The translations under genes were made by a program, and so were the position numbers. Source: Verrucomicrobiota bacterium (lineage in GTDB: Bacteria > Verrucomicrobiota > Kiritimatiellia > SS1-B-03-39 > UBA6053). From it: DNA of 64,000 bases. The DNA lies in NCBI GenBank assembly GCA_020831625.1, contig JAFIGD010000019.1, positions 1 to 64,000 on the forward strand, given 5' to 3'. This document shows positions 8,558 through 18,200 of this stretch, one piece after another. The notes under the pieces are model-generated. The model had not been told where the DNA came from. It made no database searches and was given only the letters and a program-made list of their open reading frames with translations. Each line of letters opens with the position of its first letter. The stretch's first letter is position 1.

Positions 8558-9202
8558 TTAAGTATGCCCCGGTGTGGCGGGGTCGTGTTTTAGTGTTGTG
8601 ATGGAGTCATTTTTTGATGTTGTGTTGGCGTTTCCATCCGCGCATTCCCCAACACCCCATCGCCCCCCGCCCTCTCCCATCGGCCCGATCCGGAACAGGC
8701 GCTCGGCCTCGTGCGCCGCCTCGTCTCCGGCGGCGATAAAATGACCGGGCTCAAGATATGCGGTCTCCTCCAGCGTGAGCCCCCGGGATTCCGCCCAGGC
8801 GGCGAACAACCGGCGGCTGGCGGTGTTCGAGGGACTGATGGTCGTTTCCATCCAGCGCGCCCCGGCCGCGGCCCCGCGGTCGGCCGCGGCCTCCAACATG
8901 CGTCGGCCGAGCCCCTGCCCGCGCGCGTCGCGGTGCACCGCAACCTGCCAGATAAAAAGCGTATCCGGCCGGTCGGGGCGTATATAGGCGGTGACGCATC
9001 CGAGGAGCGCTCCGTTCGCCTCCGCCAGCACCGTGGTTTCACGGAAGTGGTCACAGACCAGAAAATACATATACGCACTGTTAAGGTCCAGGGGTGGACA
9101 GGCCTTAATTAAAGCGTGCACAGCGGCGCCGTCCTCCAGTTTCGGGGATCGGAAAAGAAGCGCCGACAGCTCACGCGTCCGGGTTTCTTCAGAATTTGTC
9201 AC
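8558..9202 (-). CDS. ectA: L-2,4-diaminobutyrate acetyltransferase with repeat-derived C-terminal tail
   Basis: EctA acetylates the gamma-amino group of diaminobutyrate using acetyl-CoA. The GNAT fold is clear: LDLNSAYMYFLVCDHF, WQVAVHRDARGQGLGRRML (acetyl-CoA loop) and ETTISPSNTASRRLFAAWA. The normal protein would end near HEAERLFRI, about residue 172. Here about 42 further residues (GPMGEGGGRWGVG...TTLKHDPATPGHT) of low complexity follow, encoded by a repeat also found near 27950-28090. The start is a GTG at 9202. It is the first gene of the operon. Confidence 0.92.
   Translation of the reverse strand: MTNSEETRTRELSALLFRSPKLEDGAAVHALIKACPPLDLNSAYMYFLVCDHFRETTVLAEANGALLGCVTAYIRPDRPDTLFIWQVAVHRDARGQGLGRRMLEAAADRGAAAGARWMETTISPSNTASRRLFAAWAESRGLTLEETAYLEPGHFIAAGDEAAHEAERLFRIGPMGEGGGRWGVGECADGNANTTSKNDSITTLKHDPATPGHT
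8588..8682. repeat. Dispersed low-complexity element, copy 1 (inside ectA 3' end)
   Basis: The plus strand reads AGTGTTGTGATGGAG, then TTTTTTGATGTTGTG, then CATTCCCC and ends CCGCCCTCTCCCATC. The same blocks occur near 27920-28095: TTTTTGATGTTGTGATGG, AGTGTTGTGATGGAG, CATTCCC and CCCTCTCCCAT. Between the blocks the two copies differ, with a CATTAC tandem array only in the second. In this copy the element lies inside ectA and supplies its last ~40 codons. Confidence 0.6.
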
Positions 9203-9486
9203 ATCGTTTATTCGAATAAGTTAACATTTGCGGGTGAGCGGTTACCTTATATTCACGTTATACGCAAATGATTACTGCTTAAAAATATATTCATCCGGTG
9301 AATCTTCGAGCGATTCCTCCTCCTTCACCGCTTTTCCCCGGAAAAAACCAGCGGCGAATTCCGACGGACATTTTTTATTTAATAAATGACACCATATACC
9401 AGATTCCCATCAAGAATAGATCAAGCCTTGACCAACACAGTCAACTTTTGAGAAGTATCAGTCATCTCATCAGGAAAGATGCTGGT
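9203..9486. other. Non-coding gap upstream of ectA
   Basis: No gene is seen. The 100 bp next to ectA are AT-rich and should hold the operon promoter. On the minus strand TATAAC and TATAAG lie about 60 and 47 bp before the GTG, but neither has a convincing -35 partner. An inverted pair CATTTGCG/CGCAAATG lies within this stretch and could be an operator. The remainder (9300-9486) shows nothing. Confidence 0.35.
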
Positions 9487-9532
9487 TTCCGAGGATCGGA
9501 AAAGCATGCACCGCGTTTTCCGATCCTCGGAA
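9487..9532. terminator. Perfect 17-bp hairpin behind the TonB receptor gene (paired TTCCGA palindromes)
   Basis: TTCCGAGGATCGGAAAA (9487-9503) and its exact reverse complement (9516-9532) are separated by 12 bp. Each arm is itself a short palindrome, TTCCGA-N3-TCGGAA. It lies 8 bp after the receptor stop, so it can end that transcript, although no long T-run follows. Paired copies of the same palindrome occur near 38563-38606, so this is also a dispersed repeat. Confidence 0.6.
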
Positions 9533-9540
9533 CGGGGCGT

Positions 9541-11601
9541 TTACCAGTCCGCGCGCAGGGCGAGGGTGAAGGACCGCCCGGGTTCGGGGATCCGGTCGCC
9601 GGGCCGGAGATCGCCCACCGCCATCACCGCGTCGCGGGTGAGGTGGCGGGCATATTCGGTGTCGAAGAGATTTTCGACCCCCGCCTCGATACGGAGTCCG
9701 GGACGCAATTCCGCGCCCGCCCGCAAGTGGGCGACCGCGTGGCCGGCGGTTTCGCGCTCGCCGAATCCGGGGTCAATCCGGGTCTGACGGGCCGCGAAGT
9801 CCACTCCAAGCTGCACATACACCTCCCGATCCCACCGCAGGGCGGCGCGGCCCTCCAGCGGCGGAATTTCGGGCAGGTCTCCCCCGCCCCGCTCTTCGCC
9901 GCGGGTCAGCCCCACCTGAATCGGCAGGCGCATCGCCCCGGCGAGATGAAGATCCGCGGACGCCTCCGCGCCGTAAAAAACGGCATCGACGTTGCGGTGA
10001 CTGAAAATCGGATTCATCATTCCGTCGCCGGTAATGTCCCGGCGGCCAATGAGCACAGGTTTGATGTAGTCGTCGATCCGAGCCGCATGCAACGCCGCAC
10101 TCAGACGGTGCTCACCCGCCCTGCCGCTAACGCGGGCTTCGATCTGATGCTTGATCTCGGGATCGAGGTCGGGATTGCCCAGACCATATCCGCCGGGGCG
10201 GGCCGCGAATCCGTCGTAGCGCTGACTCAGGTTCGGAGCGGCGGCAACGCGGATGAGACCGATCGTGGCAATCCAATCCTCGTTCAGCTCCTGTTGCAAC
10301 CCAACATTCGCGGAAACCAGGGTGTCATCCTGCGCGGTGCGTCCGCTGGTCGATTCGCCGAAACGGGTAAACGCTTCCGCCAACGTGACGGGTCCCACAC
10401 CCGGACCGGGCATCGTCCGCAGCTCGGGACGGCCCATCTTTGAATCCACCTGATCCACCCTCACGCCGGCGCGCAGACGCAGGGCTTCCCGAAGGGGCCC
10501 CTCCCATTCACTGAAGAGGCCGACCTGCTCTTCGCTCAAATCCGCCCAAATGGGATCGCGAAAGCTCATGCCGGTGGCGGCCATGCGACGGCGGCGGGTG
10601 GCCTCGCGCTCCAGTCTGGACGCGTCCGCGCCCAAACGCAATTCGCCCTCCCCCGCATGCCAGCGGCTGAGGAGGCGGGTGCTATAGCTGTCGGAGGTCG
10701 TGGGATTGAACGCCTCCATCATCGAACGGTTGGGACGGTCGCGGTTGTCCATCAGATGATCCACCTGCTGCACGCCGCCGCGCAGTTCCAGCGATGTCAG
10801 CCGCCCGCCCTCCGCCAGCCAGCGGAGATTGAGCGTCAGCAGATTGATGTCGATATAACGCGAATCCATGGGCAGGGCCGGATAGTCCACATCCCGCTCC
10901 TCAATGCGGCGCAGGGCGAAATCCAGAAACAGCGGCTCCTGAAGCCGCAGCGTGCCGTCCGCGCCCAGCTCAAGCAGGTCCCGGTTCGCCGGAACGTGGG
11001 TGCCGTCACCGGAGGTGTAGTCACCCTGGGTACTCCGGGAACCGGAAACCGTCACCGCCCCCTGTTCCGACTCCATGCGGCCCAAAGCGTTAAGGGCGAT
11101 TCGGTCAACATTGCTTTCGGCAGAGGCCGCGGTGCGCACCAACAGCGGACGCGGGGCGGCGGGGTTCCAGTCGGACTGCGTGGACATGCGGATGCGTCCG
11201 CCGAGTCCGCCCGGACCGTCCGTGACCGATCCGGCGCTGAGATCGACCTCCACCCGCTGCAGCGAGGCGGCGGACAGCAGCGCCGCGGGCGGATCCATGC
11301 GGGCCGGACAGGCGCCGTGCAGGCTGAGTCCGTTGAAGTCGGTGCGCACCCGCTCCCAGCCGAGGCCGCGGAACACCGGTTCGCCGCCGGAGGGTCCGCG
11401 GGAGGCGAAGGACGCACCGGGCAACGTGGACAGAAAACGACTCAGCTCCTGTTGGTTGTCACGGAGCGTCCCGGGTTGCGCGGCAACACTGAGAAATGAA
11501 GCGGCAGGTTCCTGCACACGCAGGGGCGGAAGAACAGCGGGTTCCTGACCCGCCATGAGGGTAAGCGCGGCACTTGCGGCCGCAAAAGCAAAAAATTTCA
11601 T
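9541..11601 (-). CDS. TonB-dependent outer-membrane receptor, copper (OprC/NosA)-like
   Basis: This 686-residue outer-membrane receptor has a signal peptide (1-18), a plug domain (about 35-150) and a 22-strand-type barrel ending FTLALRADW. The plug contains HGACPARMDPP (95-105). In the copper receptors OprC/NosA an equivalent HGGCPxRMDPP supplies Cys and Met ligands for copper; here these would be Cys98 and Met102. It therefore probably takes up copper rather than a siderophore, although I cannot align the barrel. A 40-bp gap separates it from the upstream CxxC gene, which supports a two-gene metal-uptake unit. Confidence 0.85.
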   Translation of the reverse strand: MKFFAFAAASAALTLMAGQEPAVLPPLRVQEPAASFLSVAAQPGTLRDNQQELSRFLSTLPGASFASRGPSGGEPVFRGLGWERVRTDFNGLSLHGACPARMDPPAALLSAASLQRVEVDLSAGSVTDGPGGLGGRIRMSTQSDWNPAAPRPLLVRTAASAESNVDRIALNALGRMESEQGAVTVSGSRSTQGDYTSGDGTHVPANRDLLELGADGTLRLQEPLFLDFALRRIEERDVDYPALPMDSRYIDINLLTLNLRWLAEGGRLTSLELRGGVQQVDHLMDNRDRPNRSMMEAFNPTTSDSYSTRLLSRWHAGEGELRLGADASRLEREATRRRRMAATGMSFRDPIWADLSEEQVGLFSEWEGPLREALRLRAGVRVDQVDSKMGRPELRTMPGPGVGPVTLAEAFTRFGESTSGRTAQDDTLVSANVGLQQELNEDWIATIGLIRVAAAPNLSQRYDGFAARPGGYGLGNPDLDPEIKHQIEARVSGRAGEHRLSAALHAARIDDYIKPVLIGRRDITGDGMMNPIFSHRNVDAVFYGAEASADLHLAGAMRLPIQVGLTRGEERGGGDLPEIPPLEGRAALRWDREVYVQLGVDFAARQTRIDPGFGERETAGHAVAHLRAGAELRPGLRIEAGVENLFDTEYARHLTRDAVMAVGDLRPGDRIPEPGRSFTLALRADW

Positions 11602-11641
11602 AAAATCTCCAGATTGAAAAAAACGAATGTAAAAAGACGAT

Positions 11642-12031
11642 TTAAGCCATCTGGAAATGTCGGGGCGGCGGGGTCAATGGACCGGTGACGGGAGAACCAT
11701 AAAGAAACGAACACTCTGCAAAACCTCCGGCGGCTTGCTCACCGGGCCTTGGCACAGCCTCATCAAAAAAAAGACACCAGTTCGCGGAAACATCAGCAAC
11801 CCGGGTCACCAGGGTCTCGTCGAAAGCCTCACTCCAGTCCCGGGTGATTTGCATACACTGACCGCAGGGTTCCTGGCCGCTGAAGGTGCTTTCCACCGCC
11901 TCACTGAACGAACGCTCCGCGCTGCGCTCCACAATCATCCGCCCCCACATCGTCACCAAAGCCCCCTCCCGGCCGAACACCGCCAAGAGGAAAAGCACCA
12001 GCAAACAGAATGAAGCGATAGAGCGAACCAT
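11642..12031 (-). CDS. Small membrane-anchored CxxC protein next to the copper receptor
   Basis: I start it at the ATG at 12031 (MVRSIASFCLLVLFLLAVFG), giving 129 residues; the frame opens 36 bp earlier. A single N-terminal hydrophobic segment is followed by W-x2-MIVERSAERSFSEAVESTF and a CGQC motif in SGQEPCGQCMQI, then a variable Cys-containing tail. Small proteins with this layout (W, then a PCxxC after a hydrophobic anchor) are found beside TonB copper receptors, and a role in periplasmic copper handling is plausible. I do not recognise a named family with certainty. Confidence 0.65.
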   Translation of the reverse strand: MVRSIASFCLLVLFLLAVFGREGALVTMWGRMIVERSAERSFSEAVESTFSGQEPCGQCMQITRDWSEAFDETLVTRVADVSANWCLFFDEAVPRPGEQAAGGFAECSFLYGSPVTGPLTPPPRHFQMA

Positions 12032-12083
12032 TACGGATACGCCTACAATCCGATAATTTTTTAACAAGAAAAATAGGGAGGAA

Positions 12084-12178
12084 CCTTTCCAGGCTGTCGC
12101 AGTACCCAGGCGAAGGACAGCCTTTCCAGGCTGTCGCGGTGCCTCTCCGCCGCGTCAGGCTGGAAAGCCTGACCTCCG
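12084..12178. repeat. CTTTCCAGGCTGTCGC direct repeats plus inverted copy
   Basis: CCTTTCCAGGCTGTCGC occurs twice (near 12086 and 12121, 35 bp apart), followed by GTCAGGCTGGAAAGCCTGAC (near 12156), which is palindromic and carries the inverted copy. The cluster lies between the CxxC gene and the stop of the giant LamG gene and could fold into a large hairpin. It looks like a REP-type intergenic repeat, and nothing in it is coding. Confidence 0.6.
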
Positions 12179-12255
12179 TTTTAAATCCGCCTGCTTTTCA
12201 CACATTCCGTAATACGCCCTTCTCAATTCTATCTCCCGCGAAAGCAAAAAATGAG

Positions 12256-15200
12256 CTAACAATCGTTATCGGAGAAAATGAAAGTCTCGACGACTTCTTC
12301 ACGGTCGGGCAGGATAAGAACGACCCGGCCTTCGGTGCCGCCGAGATTTTGGCCTTGAGGCTCCATTCCGATAAACGCCTCCGCCTGGTTGCCGATCGTG
12401 ACCGGATCGCTTCGGATCGATGGAAACTCAACCGACTCGACGCGCACAGTGTAGGCATTCTCCGTATCGTTGTTTACCACCCGGGTGAACGTATTGATCC
12501 CCCCCGCGCAGAGCGATTCGACGGTGAAGTCAATTTCGACCGGGCAGGTGATCTCTCGGCTGTCAAACAGCCCCAGCGGCGTGTCGATCACGTGGAACCA
12601 CACCTTGGGCTCATAGGTCACGTTGATGGTTATTGTCTGATGGGCCGGCACGGTGAAGGAATGCTCTCCGCTGCCAACGGTCAGGGGCACCGGTTCGTTG
12701 TTCCGGTTTTCCACCGTGAAGCGGCTGATGTCACGCGTTCGGCAGATTCCGGTGACGATGATGTTGGACGCAAAGGTCGGTTCGAGGATGCCTTTCTGTG
12801 CGGAGGCACCGCGAGTCAAAATCCCGAAACGGAATACTTGTATAATGCCTCCGTACTGTGTTGAAATCCGATAAATCCCGCTTTTGTAAGGAAACGTGCC
12901 GCTTGCAATCGTAATCTCCATGGGCCAGTGGGGGCTCATGGCTCCGGTTACGCTGAAGAAGGATTCACTTGCGGTAGAGTAGAGACGCTCGACCTGAAAT
13001 TCTCCAGAGTCGAAGCCATACAAAATCGGGTCACCCGTCAGGGTGTCTAATTCGAGGTCGAATCTGTCGAAGAAGTGCTGCCCTTCCAGATCAATGCCAG
13101 TTGGCAGGTCGAAAGGGATATGCTGCGTCTGAAAGGGTTGCAGCGTGCGCTCGTGGTGCCCGTAGTGAAGGCCGGTTTGACGGTCAGTGATGTATGTCAC
13201 CGCCTCAACCGGAAACGGATATTGGCTCCAAAGCTGTGCGACATTCCCGGCCAAATGCGCACCGGAGGGGAATCGGCTATCGGTATATTTTATTGAACAA
13301 GTGAGGGCCAGAGGCAAAGTGGCCGTCACGTCCACGTCTGCGGTGGCACCTGCCGCATCGGTCAGAGTGAGCGTAAAGGCATCACTGCCGATTTGCTGCG
13401 AAAGGGTGCGAAAAAACGCATGCTCACCATCATAGTACAAACCAAGGGGATCGCCTGAATGCGAGAGGATGGCTTTCGAAGGCAGCGATCGGACATCTCC
13501 GCCGACGATGGGGCTGCCATTGACATGGGTGATTCGCAGGCCATCTCCGACAATCTCGTTTACGACATCCGTGGTGAGGATTAGTGCCCTATTTTGGCCG
13601 TCGGGCTGCAACGTGAAACTTCCCGGGGAGACCGGCGCGGTATTGAAACGCGCCAGATCCAGGGAGGCGGCGGCGGTCGCCGAAAGCCCGCCGGAGTCGG
13701 TCACGGTGTAGGTGAAGCTGTCGGTATCCGTCGCCCCGTGGAAGACGGTCCGGCCGGGCGCGGGAACGTAGGTGAGCGTGCCGTCGCCATTGAGCTGCAC
13801 CTCCGCGCCGGAGGCGAGCTGGACGGGCGTGCTCAGCGTAAGCAGCTGGTCGGCGATGTGGCTGATCGCGAGGACATCATCCTCATCCGGGTCGCTGGCG
13901 CCGGCGAGTGGATCGAGCGGAATGGCCGTGAGGCGCGGGAAGGCTTCGGCGGGGATGGCCTCGCGCAGAAAGCCGGGACCGACGTATTCGACGGTCAGCG
14001 CGGCGGCGGGCTCAGTGGTGTCGAAGTAAAGCACGCGCACGCTGTGGGTGCCGGCGGTCAGTTCGACCGTGCCGGAGCGCTCTGTGTCATCGTGTGCGAT
14101 CACGCGGGTGCCGCCGACGTCGAGCACGGCGGTGTTGTTTCCCATGAGAAAAAAGGTGTAGGGGCCGGGCGCGGGGACAAAGAGTTCCCCCGTCATTTCG
14201 AGACCAAAGCCGCCGGTCGCGTCCGCCGCCGGGGCAAGGCTGAAGGTGGGCTGGCGGCCGGTCGCGGTCGGCTCGGCCGCGAGCAGACTGGCCTCGGTCG
14301 GGAAGTCGCCCTCGAAGTAACGGTAGGCGGTGCCGGCGGGTTCCACCGCGCTGGCATGACTGAGGGCAATGGGTTCGATTGTGGGCGGGTTGTTGATGCC
14401 GTTGACGGTGAAGGCAAAGCTCCGGCGGACCGATTCGCCGAGAGCATTCACCACGGTGTAGGTGATGACCTCATCCACCACGGCACCGCCGGGCATGGAG
14501 ACAGGGGCAAAAAGCTCCCCGGAGCCATCGGCGTTCATTCGCAGCGTGACCCCATACGCAAACGCCAGGGTGCTGCCCACCAGACCGGCCTGATCGTTCA
14601 GGGCGATCACCTCGATTCCGTCCGCACTCTCCGGGGATACTCCCCCGCCAAAGAGAAAACCCGGGGGGAAGGTGCGGGCGTCCGCATCCTCCTCGAAGAC
14701 CGCCCCGGCCGGCGCCTGCACGAGGCCGGGTGCGGGCGGGGCCACATAGCGCAGACGGAAAAAGGCGCGGGTTTCCCCGGCTCCCAATGCGAGGCGGGCC
14801 ATACCGCGTCCATCAGGATGGATTTCGTGGGGCATCGGATACCAGTCCTGCAGATCCGGCGACCATTCGCTGACCGCCTCCACCCCCAGCCGCTCCGCCC
14901 CGCGTTGAAACAGGAACTGCGCCTCGCCGGGCACGACCTCGAGATCCAGATTCAAAACTTCCCGGTTGTTGAGGGCGGGATCAAATCCATGAAACAAGCG
15001 CGCCAGCCGGGGGGCCGGATCGGTGGGGGCCGGGTCGCCGATCCGCAGGGGCGCGCCGTCGAGTTGCACCTCGGCCAGCGCAATGCGCCCCCCGGGGCTC
15101 CCTTGGAGGGAGACCGTCAAGGCCTCGGTGATCAGGCCGAGTCCTTCGATCCGCACCGCCTGCAAACTGCCGGTCTCCGCTCCGGCCGTCACCGGAATAC

Positions 15201-18200
15201 TCGCGGCAAAGCCTCCGGGGGTGGAAAGATGAATCGTGTCCGGAAGATCCACCGAGGCCGCGCCGCCACTGTTGGCGAGGTGAAGGGTCACGGCATCCAC
15301 CTGCGCCCGTCCGGTCAGAGACAGCGTAATGGCGGGATCGTCCTCCTCCCAGACGAGGATGGAGCCAAGCGGTTTTTGCAGCGGGTCGAGCCATGGAGCG
15401 CCCCACACGAGGGTCGGACCGAAACCGTTGGTCAAGACGATGCCGTGCGCATCCGCATACGTCGGCAAAGGCGCGTCGCTCAGGGCGTAGCCACTCATGT
15501 ACGGGCGCAGCGTGCCCTGCGGCAGGGATTGCAGCGGAAAGGTGAAGCCGAGGAAATCGAGCCCGATGACCGGCTCGACCACCGCGACATCGCCGGTCAG
15601 CACGGCATTGGCGAGCTGACCGGTCGCGTCCGGGACCGCAGTCCCGCCGGACATCTCAAACGTGAAGAGGGCCTCAAGCCCGGGCGCGTTCGACGGCGGC
15701 GTGGCAAAGCGCCCGGCGGACAGCACGGGACCGGGGCGGGCGTGGTCCCAGATCCGCAATTCGAGGATGCGTCCGTTGAAAGAAGATCCCGACATGCTGA
15801 ATCCGCCACCGATCTGGAGCGGGAGGGCGTTTTCCGAAAACGGTGCGTCGGCGATGCGGCTGCCGTCGTTTTCGCCGTTCACATAGACGCGCTGGGTGCG
15901 GGTCTCCGCATCGTAGGTGAAGGCGATGTGGACCCACTCGTTGACGGGCAAAACCGTGTCTCCGGTCAGGTCGTCCGACCAAAAGCCAAGGTGCAGGTGT
16001 CCATCGCGGATATTCAGATGCAACACATCACTGGGCCCGGGTTGGCCCAAAACCGACCGGTCGCCGCTGATATCCTTTAGCCATATCCACCCCTCGACGG
16101 TAAAAGAACGCCCCGCCAGAGAGAAGCCTCCGTCCAACTCGACGCGGCCGGGTGCGGCTCCAAACGCCAGGCCCGCCGTCATCCCTTCACCGGGTTGAAG
16201 CAGCAACAGACCATCCTGCACCTCAATCGCCTGCAGCCGGTCGGGGGCCGCTGCCCAGAGGGCGTCCCCGGCTTGCCGGGCGACAACCAGAACAACGCCG
16301 GGCCCGGTGATGCGGAGCGCATCGTCCCCTTCTAGAACTCCCGGCCCGCTTACGACCTCAAAGCTGACCGGCAACCCGGAATCGGCGCTGGCAACGAGCG
16401 TCACGACATCCTCAACCGGGACGGGCGGAATCTGAGGAAAATTCGAGATTTCCTGGGGCACGCGAACGACCTCAATCGTGCGCGAGACCGGCTCGGCAGG
16501 CAAAAACAAATCGTCCCCGGCCTGCGAGGCCGCAACCACAACCGTGCCCGTGGCCGTGAAGGAGAGCTCGTTTCCATCGACCACGGCGGGCCCCGAGACG
16601 ACCGCATAGCTGACCGGCAGCCCCGAGCTGGCGGTCGCGGAAAGCACAATCCCCTCCATCACCGAAGCGGGGGAAATCGCCTGGGTAAACACCACCTCCT
16701 GTGCCGCTTTGAGCACCGTAAAGCTCTGCGTAACCGCCTCGGCTGGCAAAAACGAATCGTTCCCGGCCTGCGAGGCCGCCAACGTGACCGTCCCCGCCGC
16801 CGTGAAGGTGAGCGTGTTGTCCTCCACCACCGCCGGACCCGACACCACCGCGTAGTTCACCGGCAGCCCCGAGCTGGCGGTCGCGACTCCGTCAAGTGTG
16901 ACCGTGCCCGTCGCAAGCTGGGACGATATCGTCTGCGTAAACACCACCTCCTGTGCCGCTTTAAGCACCGCAAAGCTCTGCGTAACCGCCTCGGCGGGCA
17001 AATACAAATCGTTCCCGGCCTGCGAGGCGGCCACCTCGACCGTCCCCGCCGCCGTGAAGGTCAGCGTGTTGCCGTCCAACACCGCCGGACCCGAGACCAC
17101 CGCGTAGCTCACCGGCAGGCCCGAGCTGGCGGTCGCCGCGAGCGTGACCGGCTCCATAAAGGGAACGGGCGAAACGGTGGGAAAGTCGATCGTCTGACTT
17201 TGCATCACGATGCCGCTGATCTCGATTTCAGCCAGCGCAACATTGTGCGCCCCCCGGATCAGTTGAATCACCAGCGTATCGGAAATCATGCCCGTGGGTG
17301 CCACGCTGGCCGGTTGTAGATCGCCCGGGTCTGAATCCGGGACGATCGTCTTCGAGAATGGAGTCCCGCCCGGCACCGAAACCTGAATCGAGGCCGGCAT
17401 GCCCACGCCACCCGCCCCGCCGCTGTTGGCCAGATAGAGCGTTACCAGGTCAACCCGCACCGGAGCGGAAAAGGTCAATGTAATCTCCGGACTCGTATTC
17501 TCCCAAAGCAGCAGGCCCGCGCCCTCGATCTCCATCGATTCGAGCCAGGGCGTCCCCCACACCCGCGCCGGGCCGGTGCCATTGATCAGCAACTCCCCGT
17601 CCGTGTCCGGATAGCCGGCGGCCGGTGCCGGGCTCACGGAGTAGCCGGTGACGGAGGCCGTCAAATTGCCACCGGGCAAGGCCTGCAGCGGGAAAGGGGC
17701 CCCGAGGAATGCCAGATTCACCACCGGCTCCACCACCGTGACCCCGCCGCTGAGGGTATTGCCCGTGAGGCTGCCGGTCGCCTCCGCGATGCTCGTGCCC
17801 TGGCTTTCCTCAAAGGTGAACAAGGCGCCCAGCCCCGGCGCATCCACGGCGGGCGTGGTGAAGCGCTCCGCCGCAATCGTCTCCGCCGACCGCGCATGGT
17901 CCCAGATCCGCAGCTCCAGCATCCGCCCATCGAAGGGATTCGCACCGGGCTCGAAAAAGCCTCCGATCTGTAAAGGCAGGTTGTTTTCCGCAAACTGAGC
18001 CGCCGCCACCCGCTCGCCATCGGCCACGCCGTTGAGAAAAACGCGCTGCGTGCGCGTCGCCGCCTCATAGCTGTAGGCCACATGCACCCACTCGCCCGTT
18101 GGCACGGGGGTACTGCCCGTCAAATCATCCCCCCAAAACCCGAGGTGCAATCGGTCATTGCGCACCAGCAAATGAAACAAGCCCTCACTCCCGATCTGCG

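Noticed and set aside
13594-16080. 828-codon open frame on the plus strand
   Set aside because: It mirrors the LamG gene on the other strand. The translation is Gly/Arg/His-rich with no domain, as expected from GC-rich codon use opposite a real gene.
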